Positions 25,581-36,414 of a stretch of 64,000 bases of DNA are shown here, piece by piece. The notes under the pieces were generated by a model. That model was not told the DNA's origin and did no database searches. It worked only from the letters and a program-made list of their open reading frames with translations. The stretch covers positions 558,001 through 622,000 of the forward strand of contig JAENRU010000432.1 of NCBI GenBank assembly GCA_016647705.1, written 5' to 3'. The translations under genes and the position numbers were made by a program. Positions within the stretch are counted from its first letter, which is position 1. Every line of letters starts with the position of its first letter. The DNA comes from Eucommia ulmoides (lineage: Eukaryota; Streptophyta; Magnoliopsida; Garryales; Eucommiaceae).

Positions 25581-26418
25581 TTAGAGGCCCAATGCAAAAT
25601 TTAAAAAGGGGGCCTTTAATGTTTATTTTTATTTGAATATTCATAAATCTTTTATAAAATTAAAATATCAAAAGAAAAGATTATAGTGAGCGAACTAAAA
25701 TTGAGCTTTTATTTATTTATTTTAATATATTTATGAAAATATTTTGAAATAAAAAGATATTAGGGCTTAAAGCGACAGGTTTGGTCGATTTGGGCAAAAG
25801 GCAAACCCTATTAGAAGCCCACCGTGCTGAGTTGAGCACAATCTATCTTTCATTGAAAATTATTAATAATATTTTTTTTAATTTTATATAATTAGTATAA
25901 ATATAAAATTTGAGAGACTAAATATCTAATATCTAATCTAATCTTATACTACTACTTAAAAGTGGAAGAAGAGAGAAAATTTTAATGAGGTTGGAGAATG
26001 GCGCTTTGAAACATTTTGGCGAGTTTTTAAATTTATTTTTATTTATGTTTTTTTTTTATATCAAATAATAAATGTCCTACTTAATTTCGTACTTATTTTT
26101 AATTACATTTTTTTTAATTAATACATAAAAATATGATTAATTTTCGCACATTTTAAATTATTTAAAAAAATAATTGTGATTGAAAAAATATTTTCAACAA
26201 AAAATAAATTAGATACGATATAAATTAATTAAACTTGCAAAAATTGATAAAATTAATCTTAATTTAAGGTTATCTGTTTGCTATTTTATAATATATTAAT
26301 AAAAATTAATCTGTAAAAATATTATAAATGTTATTATTCAATAAAATTTATGTATTTGTTCTCAAATATTACCATAAAAATAATTAAATAATATATATAT
26401 ATATATATATATATATTT
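25581..26418. other. AT-rich spacer ending in a TA microsatellite, no gene seen
   Basis: Very AT-rich sequence ending in a TA run at 26390-26415. No coding region or named repeat is supported. Confidence 0.6.
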
Positions 26419-27091
26419 TGTTGATGCCAAAAAGTGGTGGACAGATCAACAGTGTGATCCGGGAGGATATCCGGGACACAAGACGTCTACTAGCGCTGTA
26501 GCTGGTTGAATTTAGGAGTGGTGATGATCTCCGAACTGAGTTCCACTCTTCTGTTCCGAGCACCTGCACAAAGACCCACCGAGGTAATCCCCAGTAAAAT
26601 CCCTCCGGCGTAAGAGTAAGTATCCCGGGGTGAAGAGCTGAAAATATGTTGAGTTCAATAGTTCTCACGTACCGTTGGGCAGTGGATGCCCCGGTGTATT
26701 TATAAGCATCAGTACCTGATTAGCGCCGCGAAATTAGGGGGCCAGCTCAGGTTAATTAACATAATCTGCTGGACAACCAATGAGCAGACAGGTTAGCCCT
26801 CTAATCGTTTGGGCTGGCTTTTGAGTCCACAATCGGAGGCCCATTGGCCAGGGCCTCACAACGGCCTGGCGAACTCCCGAGTGTTGTGGTGGCGAGCAAA
26901 GGGTGCCACAAATCACCAATTCAGAAGGTCGGACCTTAGCTCGTCGGTCCTGATTTCTTCACTGAAACGACCCTCAGCTCGGCTGAGGGACACCTTAGCT
27001 CGGTACTGAGGGATTTTTAACCCTTGTCCTGGCCGCTCTTTTATGATTGAATGAACTTTTGATCCTGTGATGTTCCTTACGAGATTCCCCA
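26419..27091 (-). mobile_element. Solo LTR fossil, Gypsy-like family, copy 2
   Basis: This 670-bp block begins TG and ends CA as LTRs do, and read on the minus strand matches the 23495-24262 block through TAATTTCGCGGCGCTAAT, a TTATAAATAC TATA-like box, ACGCCGGAGGGATTT and GGAACTCAGTTCGGAGATC. It is non-coding and no partner LTR lies nearby. Divergence from copy 1 implies an old insertion. No exact target duplication was seen. Confidence 0.6.
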
Positions 27092-30000
27092 ATATTATAT
27101 TTTAATATTAAAAAATTATTATAATTTTTTTTTAAGCCCGCGCAATTCGCGGCGGTTTAAACCCGTGCCCACTAAAATAGAGGATAAGTTAGCCGGAGTT
27201 GGAACATAGCATGTAGACCATTTCAAAGTGAGAGTCAAATATTATAATCACCAATGAGTTGCCCAAATTTCAGCCGTCCACGTGGCACATCAATCTCACT
27301 CATTTCCTCCTTTCCTTTTTGACTTTTGGCACAAATTGTCAATATTTCAAATCAAAATGGAACATAAACAAAACAACAAAAATTTATACATATACTTACA
27401 AAATATATATATATATATATAGTTTATATTAATTAAATATTAAATTTATATTAAGAAAAAAGTTAAAGTTTCTTAAAAATTTATAAAAATATTGAGTAGA
27501 AAAATTTAGCCCGTCTCGATCAATTTTTTGAATCCATTACTAATCATTATCGATTAAAAATATTGATAGAAAATAAAAGAATAATTTAATAAGAATTGAA
27601 AAATAAGTTGTTCTAAAAAAAAAAAAAAAGTTTTTTTTTTTTTTGATATAAATGAAAATAGAGGACTAGATAATAACACCAATTGAAAAAAAAAAGAAAA
27701 AAAGAAGAAGAATAAAAATGGAATACGACTTGAGGGAAAATTGCACTTTTGGTCCTTAAAATATGAGGTGAGTGTTCATTGTAACCCTAAGGTTTGTAAA
27801 GTTGCACATTTATTCCCTTAAGTTCTACAGTTGTTTCAACCCCGGAAAAATGAAAACAATTTTGATTTTTTTCTTTTTTTTTTTTTGACGAAAAGTGGGT
27901 TTCGCTCAGTGTCAAGAATCAGACTTATAGCTGATATAATAGCCCTGCACGTTACTTAGAACGCGTGCCTAGTAGCAAGCATAACAATTATGTAATCGAG
28001 AGTAGCAAAATTAACAATTGCATTAACAACGAGAAAGTGAACGGCAACAACAATTGCATTAACAACGAGAAAGTATACTAAAAGATGTGAAAGACTCAAT
28101 AGCATGTCATTTCGCAAAACACTTTAAGCAAAAAAAGTGATATTAATAGATATTTCATTATTTCATCACTCTAATGGAGATATTTCGTTATTTGATCACT
28201 GAGACGTTTGTCCTTAACATTTCTTTAGTAACAATTCAGATTTCTCTCTCTCAATCCTCAAACGAATCGTTGTTAGAAAATCGTCTAGAAAAAACGTTTT
28301 ATGTTTAGTGAAGTAATTAAATAATAAAAATATATCCATTAGAAGATCACGTGTTGACACAACCAAATTTTCATCTAAAACCATTAACAACGTTTTTAAT
28401 TTTGCAGGATTGAAATTTAAAACAAAAGTGAAATTTAAAAATACATACATACATAAATATATATATATATATATATATGGTAAACTTAACCTTAAAGGAA
28501 TGAGAAAAAAATAAACAAAAAAGGTTGATCTAATCCAATCACGAATTTTTAGACGACTACACGAGCTCTTGAACACTTTCGGCTGACTCAAAAATTCTCC
28601 TAGTGCACATTCAAGCCACCCACATGGCTGACTACAAACCTAAGACCTTTTCAGTAATCACGACGACTTGTAACCTAATAAATATATATCTAAAAGGTCT
28701 AAAGTTTAACTCTCTCTTTCAATATATGTATAAAAAAAAAGATTAATCTCTTAATTTTTTGGCTTATATTTTAGTCTTCAGATCATTATTCTCTTATATT
28801 TTCAATTAATGTTTACATCATTTCCCACCGAGGCCATCGTCTGGCGCCACCCTTTGCCGCCCGTCGTCGGATTTCAAGCATTTGGTCGCCTTATTTTTTT
28901 AGTCACGTGTAACTAATTTTTATTATATTTTTCGATAACATGTAACTATTTTTAATGTATTTATTATTATATTTTACTATATTTTTCAATTACATTCACG
29001 TACTTTTCTGGTTAACAGTAACAAAAAAATTAGTTTAATGTGATTAAAAATTTATAACTAAAATGTATATCAAAAAATATAAAATAATTTTGGCGATCAG
29101 TGACCAGAGTTTCGGCCACCGACGACGGTCAAAGTTAGGTAGACAACAACAATTGGAATATTAACATTTTCATAAAATCTAATAGATAAGACTAAAATTA
29201 AAATTATTTTTTTATATGATTTTTTTTTTTATTAGTTTGTGTGATTAAGACCTCCACCAACTATCTTATTTTTTATTACTTTTTTAAATAATATTAGAAT
29301 AAAGTTTTTGTGTACACTTTTTGTCTAGATTTAATTGTATAATTTTAGAGGGTTGGGTTGGTGGATAGTAAAAAAATTAATATTGGTTCAATCATTATAT
29401 CAATTATTTTAAAACTAAAATTATTATTATTTTTGTATATCTTGTTCTTAATGATTTATTTTTGTAATTTCGATTAAAATCTTGTGTTTTCAATAATTAT
29501 GAATCTAAATCACCACTAAAAATACATATATCTATTAATAAATTAAGAATTATTTAAATGTCTTTTCATTAACCGCTTGAATTAATTTGAGAACAATAAA
29601 TTATTAGGATGAGTTGATAAAATATTTAGGAAGAAAAACTCCATCTTAAAAAATTCACACACATATATACCTTGCATCCAATTTCTTAGGGTCGACCCCG
29701 TGTTTTATAATTATTTATTTTATAGTTTTTATGTCCGATAAAATTAATTTGAAAATAGAATAAAAAAAGAGAAAATAAATTATTTATGTTCCACACCCAT
29801 AAAAAAATAAAGTAAAATTAATTTTATTAACTATTTGATTTTTTGATTGTTTGAAGAAAAATATAAAACAAAACCCTAAATCCTAAACTAAAAATCAACA
29901 TAATTAAAGCTCAAAAGAAACGTGTATCACGGATAAAAATCTCTTCATGAAAAGAAACAAAGAAAATTATCTATGAACTAGCTAGTACGTTTTTAATGAA

Positions 30001-30390
30001 AAACATATTATGCATGAGCCATGCAATAATAATTAATTTTCTTTTTTCAAAGTCATAATTAATTATTTCAAGCTATATATATATATATTACACACACATA
30101 TATATCGTAAATCTCGTGATCACATCATGCACGCCACGATATTGGATCACCCTCATTTTTAATTTTATTTTTATTTTTTATTATTATTTTTTGGTGTCGA
30201 CAAGGAATTAAAAAAAAACACACAAACTCATGTGTCTTCATTTTTATTTTCAACACGATTCAATAAATTTCCGACAGAAAATACACATTTAATCATGACA
30301 AATTCTTTCCTTGTTCTTCACGGATTCTAAAAGTGCATGCATTTATCACGTGCTATTGCTAAACCATATTTTCTTTGAAAAAAATGTTTG
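27092..30390. other. AT-rich spacer with scattered repeat fragments
   Basis: Contents I can name are a TA microsatellite at 27400-27420; a TTGGTCCTTAAAATATGAGG MITE-like piece at 27740-27850; a direct repeat of CAATTGCATTAACAACGAG at about 28015 and 28053; ATGAAAT/ATTTCAT fragments at 28160-28420 related to 24860-25340; and a short GC-richer patch at 28825-28885 (CACCGAGGCCATCG) with a related CGGCCACCGACGACGG at 29110. No gene is supported. Confidence 0.5.
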
Positions 30391-30394
30391 GAGA

Positions 30395-32760
30395 TTGTTA
30401 GAATAATGGAGAGGCGGAATACTAAAAGAGAATATGAGATAACTGTATTGATATATGTAAATACTACAGAATACTAAGATGTATAAAAGTGTCTATATAT
30501 AGACAAGAATTGGAGTTTAACCTAACGGGTTAAGACCCATATATACATATATAACATCCCCCATAGATTCAAAGTATTAAAGTTTGTATCAACTTGAGTT
30601 TGAAAAATAAAGTATAAAACCGTTCGGGAGGATGGGCTTTGGTGAAGATATCTGCAGTTTGACCGGCATAGTTGATTGAGTGGAGACAAATAATATTATG
30701 GAGAACGTGATAATTGATGAAGTGACAATCAGTCTTAATGTGTTAGGTACCTCGTGAAAAACACCATTGTGGTCGATTTGTACAGCACTCTGATTATTAC
30801 AATAAATAATGGTCGAATTGGGAGAGGGCACTCTTATGTCATCAAGATTCTTGAGTGACATTAGTAAGAGCACGATACTCTGCTTCCTTACTAGATCAAG
30901 CGACAACCGTTTGCTTTTTGCTACGCCATGAAATGAGAAAGTCTTCAAGGAAGAAACAATATCCTGTAGTAGAGCATCAATCGGTGATGAAGGGGGTGGT
31001 GGTTATGATGGTAATGGTAGGATTGCACAAGTTGATGAAGGGACAGTGGGTGGTGGTGGTGGAGATTGATTTGGAAGGTGCAAAAACCACTAAACTCAAA
31101 TAGACATCCAATTTTACAAACAGTCCCCAAAGTTTTTTTTGTCTAAAGATCCTGCACACGACAATCAGTATTAGAAAAAATTACTTCAAGTCTCAATTCA
31201 TAGAGTGGCCAAACAGATGAGGTTTAATGTGAGTCTTGGAATTAATTAAATAGGTGTCAAAAATAGAAAGATGTGAAGTGAAAAACTGATCGGTGTAAGC
31301 GACACACATATGAGAACCATCAATGGTATAAAAGGTAAGAGCATTCATAGCAAACAGTTTTGATGAGAAAAATATTGGGATTAGATTTCATATAGTTACA
31401 ATTAATTACCTATATTAAGTGAAAGAGTAGGAAAAAAAATTATACAAAATTGGAGAGAAAATGTTTGAAGAGTGAAGCTAAATCCCCAATAGAGATGGAA
31501 ATAATGTTGGAGGCAGGATTAGAACCCTTATTGACATCAAGAATGACAGGTGAAGGACACGGTTTAGATATCATCTTTGAATCGAATCGACAATATACAA
31601 GATGATATACTGTCTGATATGATTCTAAAAAATAAAGGCTAGGGATGAAATCCGGAGGTCAAAATTATCCAAGAACCGGTTTAAGATCGTGAGATCCGAT
31701 TGATAATCCCTTGAACAGGTAAAAGGAACGTAATAAATAAAATTAACAATATAAAGAGAAGTATATTGTGCGATTCGAATATGAATAAATAGATTCCACG
31801 AATAGATTTAGAACATTGAAATTAACCAAGAAATGGCCTCAGATCCTCAAGAATTGATTCAAAAAGTGGTGAACCAACCAAGAAATCCTTCTGAACTAGC
31901 ATTGAACCAATCAATAACTAGGGTTGCCTAGGGCTGACGTGGCACCAACTGAAGGTGTCATGGAAGTTGAATGGGTAATGATGTGGCACTAAGGGTAGGT
32001 GACATGGTAGTAATTGCAGGATGAACACGCGACAAATTGTTAGATGCTGATATAACAGGTAGATGATAATGTGGCAGAGGCAAATGATGGCATGGCAACT
32101 GGTTCGACAATGATGTGGCATCTGACTAGGATGATAACATGGCATATACGTGTCACAAACCAGCCTTCTGTGTTGACATATGCAATAATGTGACTCTGTT
32201 TGTGGATCTGACGGAAGCGTTTTCCAAGTCGCGCGTAAAGGCGTATGGATTGGGATGGTTGATGCTATTGTCTTTGTCTCATCGAGAGGATTCAGATGGT
32301 ATGGTGGTTGATGATTTAGGAGAGTTGGAGACTGTAGAAGTCAACCAAATTGATGGTCATTCTGAAATTTCTCAAAACGTGTGAGAGAGCCTAAGAATGT
32401 GTTTTGACTTCTCTTCCGTGGAGTTGCACTTGTTTTGAGATGACTTTAACAGTGGTGGCCGATTTTTGGTATAGGGTTGTGCAAAGGTGATACCGAGTTT
32501 TGTAGGTAGCGGTGCGACGAAAGATTTGAAAATTTTGATTTTAGAGTTGCAGAATTTTAGTAAGTACAGGATTAGAAAAAATTGGCGCTTGATACCATAT
32601 TATAATAATCAGGAAGTTAGAATTTTAGTAAGTACATGATTAGAGAATTTTATATTAATATATGTGAAATCTACAAAATATTAACATAATCAAAGAGACC
32701 TATATATAAATAAGAATTAGGATTTAACCTAAGGAGAAAAATTCATAATATACATGTACG
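30395..32760 (-). mobile_element. Copia-type LTR retrotransposon fossil, internally deleted
   Basis: Two related end blocks, 30395-30560 and about 32600-32760, share the same arrangement (the phrase AGAATTAGGATTTAACCTAA in the right one) and are taken as LTRs. Inside the right one, on the minus strand, lies a TGGTATCAA-type primer-binding site matching initiator Met tRNA. Just inside the left one, on the minus strand, is sequence of the RT/RNase H end of Copia polyproteins. The element is about 2.4 kb against the usual 5 kb, is broken many times, and the two LTRs are strongly diverged, so the insertion is old. Confidence 0.75.
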
Positions 32761-33169
32761 AGAAGAGATCAAGATTTAGAGTTTTGGTTGTCTAAATTAT
32801 TTGTGGCAATTGTTAATTTCTGCATCCTAAGTGTTAAAAGTAGAATTCTCAATTAGGTAAAACCAATATGAACAAGCTAAGGTTTATTGTTTGATTCAAA
32901 AAAATAAAAAGAAAATTGATTTTAAAAATGGTCAAATCTCTTATTTGACCATCAAACCCGTTCCTCTTTTCATGCACCTGCAGTTCCTTTTATGTTTTTT
33001 CTGACCAAAATATCCCTCATATATAACTTTCAATTCTAACATCAAAACACGTGAATTTTTTGTAGTTCTTGATATTGTAAAATTAATATTTTTACATTGT
33101 ATTAATCACTTAAATGTTATATTTTTTATGATATATTAATCATATTTTTTGAATGTATTAATCGTATTA
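32761..33169. other. AT-rich spacer, no gene seen
   Basis: AT-rich sequence leading into the palindrome array. It includes a TGGTCAAATCTCTTATTTGACCA inverted repeat near 32928 that may be the outer end of a transposon. Nothing coding is visible. Confidence 0.45.
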
Positions 33170-33580
33170 TACTTGAATGTTACATGTAACATCTAAAGAT
33201 AATGTCTCAAGGAACATTCAGTTATACTTTTCAATGGATGTTACATGTAACATCCAAAGGCAATGTCCAGAGGAATCTATTAAACATATTTTCAATGGAT
33301 GTTACATGTAACATCTATAATCATTAATTATTTAATTATTTAAAAACGTATTTTCAATGGATGTTACATGTAACATCTATATCAATAATTATTTTTCAGC
33401 TGATGTTACATGCAAAACATATTTTTATGTGGATGTTACATATAATATCTATACTTCAAAGGATATTACATGTAACATTAATGCGATTTTCAATTTCTCT
33501 CAGTAACATAGACCCACATTATCATAGATCCACTTTTCTCTCACTATATTTTAAGAGGATGTTACATGTAACATTAACAC
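33170..33580. repeat. Array of GATGTTACATGTAACATC palindromes
   Basis: The 18-bp perfect palindrome GATGTTACATGTAACATC, or close variants, occurs at about 33175, 33237, 33298, 33360, 33402, 33432, 33462 and 33558. The first four are 61-62 bp apart and usually preceded by TTTTCAATG. Later copies are closer and more diverged. Each palindrome could form a hairpin or bind a dimeric protein. Origin and function are unknown. Confidence 0.85.
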
Positions 33581-34443
33581 AGACCTACGTCATTAAAGAA
33601 ACCCCAAAGGCTTTAATACCCACTTCACAATTTTTTTTTTCTCTCTAAACAAATAAAATCCCACCAGATTGAAACATAGTATAAAATAAGGTGACGGCAT
33701 CCATTGAAATGCTCGGATCTGAGTTGCGAAGGTGGTGAAGAAGCCGGATCTGGACGGCGACGGTGGGGAAGGTGTCGGCGACGATGGAAAAGGCATCGAA
33801 TCTGAACGGCGACAACAGGTTTGCGTCGGATCTCGACAGTAACAACGGCGAATCTAGGTTGCGAAGGCATTGGCGACGGCGGTAACGCGATGCTCGGCGG
33901 AATCGTAGGAGGGCCATTTTGTAATCTCGTTACTGACCGTTTTTGAAAAAGGGACTAATCAGTACAAGAAATCGCCGGGATGAGAGTTTTCGGTGCAAGA
34001 AAAATAGAATGGATTTTATTGGTAGATTACTACTAATAGTAGGTCTAATCGGTAACTTTCTCTATTTTTTTAATTGTCACTTGATGATTATAATATTATA
34101 AAATATTTGGAGGTATTTTTGGAAAATTAGATCCAAATGATGAATATTTTTGACTTATTGTAATGGAATTTTCCAAGTCAACTTTTGAAATGAAGCATTA
34201 AAGAGTGCTAAATAATAGGATCCTTGTTGGATATCATTCCAATATGTGAATCATGGATAAAAAAGTAATCAACTAGGAGCAAAAGTGTCATTTGCCATAA
34301 AAAATAAACAAATAATCACATAAAGAAAAATTGAATAATTAATAAGTACTCATAATTCGTTTTGAATTACCGACCTTCGACCTTCACTTAGAGACCAAAA
34401 CATGACAGAGCGACCCCCTGTTGAGGTGCACTTCATCCGCTGA
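33581..34443. other. Spacer with a GC-richer patch, no gene seen
   Basis: Positions 33690-33920 are GC-richer, with repeated GGCGACGGTGG, GATCTGGACGG and GAATCTGAACGGCGAC phrases. Frames are open on both strands only because of this composition. The rest is AT-rich. It may be the core of an old DNA transposon whose other parts flank the palindrome array. Confidence 0.4.
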
Positions 34444-35093
34444 GGTGGCGTTTGGTTAGTGTTTCCACTTTTCTGAACCCAATTAGGATGGGTTGGGTTG
34501 AGTTGAATTGGGTTGGGTTGAAAATTTTGGGAACAAAATTGCGTTTAGTAACAACTGTTTTGTGCTGAGAACAGAATGTGTTTGGTAACGATTTTATCTT
34601 AAAACTAATTTTTTTTTTTGTGTTTGGCTGCGGCACCGGCGATGTCAGACGGTGGCTGGACGCCGGCGCCAACGGCGGTGTCAGACAGCGGTGGGCCGGC
34701 GGGCGGCGGGGACGGTCGCCGGAGGTGGCCGCGCAGCAGCAGAAGGTCGCCGGACGGTGGGCAAGGACGGCAGTCGGTTGCTGGACGGTGGCCAGAGACG
34801 GCGGTCGGTCGCCGGCGATGGATGCCGGACGGTGGACGGCGGCGGCGGACGACGGCAAGTGGTGGTGGTTGGCCGGCAGATGAAGACGGAAGTTGAGAAC
34901 TTTGAGTTGAGTTTTTTGGGCACAAAAAGAAACAACTTTTTTTTGTTTCTGGTTTTTTTTAAGATTTTGAGAATCAATTCCTATTTTTTTTGTTGGGTTG
35001 GGTTGAGTTTTGTGTTTGCCAAACATGTTCCCAAAAATCAAACCCAAATTTTTTTGGGTTGGGTTTGGTTGGGAACACTAACCAAACGGGGCC
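34444..35093 (+). mobile_element. Harbinger-like MITE with GC-rich core, copy 1
   Basis: The ends are GGTGGCGTTTGGTTAGTG and CACTAACCAAACGGGGCC, flanked on both sides by TGA (34441-34443 and 35094-35096). The outer parts are AT-rich with GGGTTGGGTTGAG runs. The core, 34625-34880, is about 70 percent GC and made of variants of GTCGCCGGACGGTGG. Two more copies lie at 41740-42335 (inverted) and 51388-51919. Long open frames through the core are composition artefacts shared by both strands. Confidence 0.85.
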
Positions 35094-35099
35094 TGAATG

Positions 35100-35800
35100 A
35101 CCATGTGATGCCTGTCTGTGTGGCCCACTCCCTTTACCAACTTGTGACTAGACTAACCTCAGTGTGACACTTCTTACGATCATCGATCAGTAAGCAAGGG
35201 CCCACTGGCTTCATTGACTCTCCCCTACCGAGCACTGACCTCTAGATGCCGATCTCATATACCCTTCATGCCGAGCACCGAGCTCATGATGCTGATCTCG
35301 TGTGACCTATCATGGTGTGACGGAGCTCATCCTAATGAACACCACCTAGCGACTAACGTTAAGAGGTTCTCCACCAAAGTTTCTGGGCTGACTTCCGACT
35401 AGCTACCTCAGGATAGAGACCTCATATGGTACCAATAAAGGGTCCTTCATCCCTATGTATCGGACTATATCTCCTGTTCATTTGGGCCAGCCCATGGGCT
35501 CCTCTTGGCGGGACGAAGGGAAAGGCTCAATGGCCTAATCTCCTTAAACGCCTCCTCAAAGCCCTAATTTCACGGTGCCAATTGTTCTCCTTGTCCATAA
35601 ATAGCCTAGCACTCATTGCTCTAGATAATGCTAAATTACCCACTTTTAGTATATAATTGTTTTTTCTCTTGATCTCTTATTCTCACGCCGAAGGGGTTTC
35701 GCTGGGCACAGTCCAACAGGTCTTTTTGTAGGTACTAGCTCGGATTTGAAGATTTTGACCGTTGAACATTGACTGTTGACCGTGAACCGCACAGAGAACT
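35100..35800 (+). mobile_element. Solo LTR fossil, related to the Gypsy-like family, copy 3
   Basis: GC-richer sequence with GCCCTAATTTCACGGTGCCA, a CCATAAATAGCC TATA-like box and TTCTCACGCCGAAGGGGTTTC corresponds, in order, to landmarks in the blocks at 23495 and 26419. It is more diverged than they are and is non-coding. Edges are approximate. Confidence 0.5.
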
Positions 35801-36165
35801 ACACGCCCCCAAGACCAACAACTTTGCAAAAAATCTCCAATTATGTGTTAACCAAACCAACTGCCGGTGTTAATAAAGGGTCACTTTAAAAAAAAAAAAA
35901 AAAAAAAAAAAATCCACCTAGTGCTGGTCCATTTTTCAAAAGAAGTGACTGCCAAGAACAAACAGCTAGTTTCCATTATTGACTCAAACCACCCCCCCTA
36001 ACTGTAATAACATTTAACATTAATAATCGTGTGTAATTTATTCTCTGACTTCTGTCAAAAGCCGCCAATCAAAAATCATCAGGTTTTTCAAAGTTTTTTC
36101 AGGGTTTATTTCCTAGAAACTTCATTAATTCTTACCACCTTAACTGTCCCCTCTCATTGATCTTC

Positions 36166-36174
36166 TATAAATAG
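36166..36174 (+). promoter_or_regulatory. TATA box of the ACC synthase gene
   Basis: TATAAATAG lies about 240 bp before the ATG, with CT-rich tracts (36300-36350) between that look like a 5' leader. It is the best TATA match in the 300 bp before the gene. Confidence 0.6.
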
Positions 36175-36414
36175 AATCCACCCACACAATTCCAACACTC
36201 AAAAAACACACATTCAGAAACCTCAACTTACACTTTCAACCCCCTGATTATTTCCTATATAAAACGCAAGCAATTACGATTTGTTTCACCATCAAATTCT
36301 TCTGTCTCTCTCTCTCTATAAATTCACATCTTTCTGCTGTCTCTCTCTCTAAACACTTGTAGCTGCAATTTCTCTTGTCATTTAGAGGGGAGATATCGTG
36401 ATTAACCAAAAATA

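Noticed and set aside
28214-28591. 125-codon minus-strand frame
   Set aside because: Crosses a TA microsatellite and AT-rich MITE debris; no recognisable protein.
33170-33580. Reading the regularly spaced palindromes as a CRISPR array
   Set aside because: Plant nuclear context, palindromic cores, unequal spacing after the fourth copy, and spacers that share sequence with each other.
33593-33917. Several 67-90 codon minus-strand frames with Arg/Pro text
   Set aside because: GC-richer repeat patch with GGCGACGG units; three frames open together and no start context or splice partners.
34433-35167. Long open frames of 90-204 codons on both strands
   Set aside because: They overlap the GC-rich MITE core, are open in several frames at once and encode only Arg/Pro/Gly-rich text from the minisatellite.
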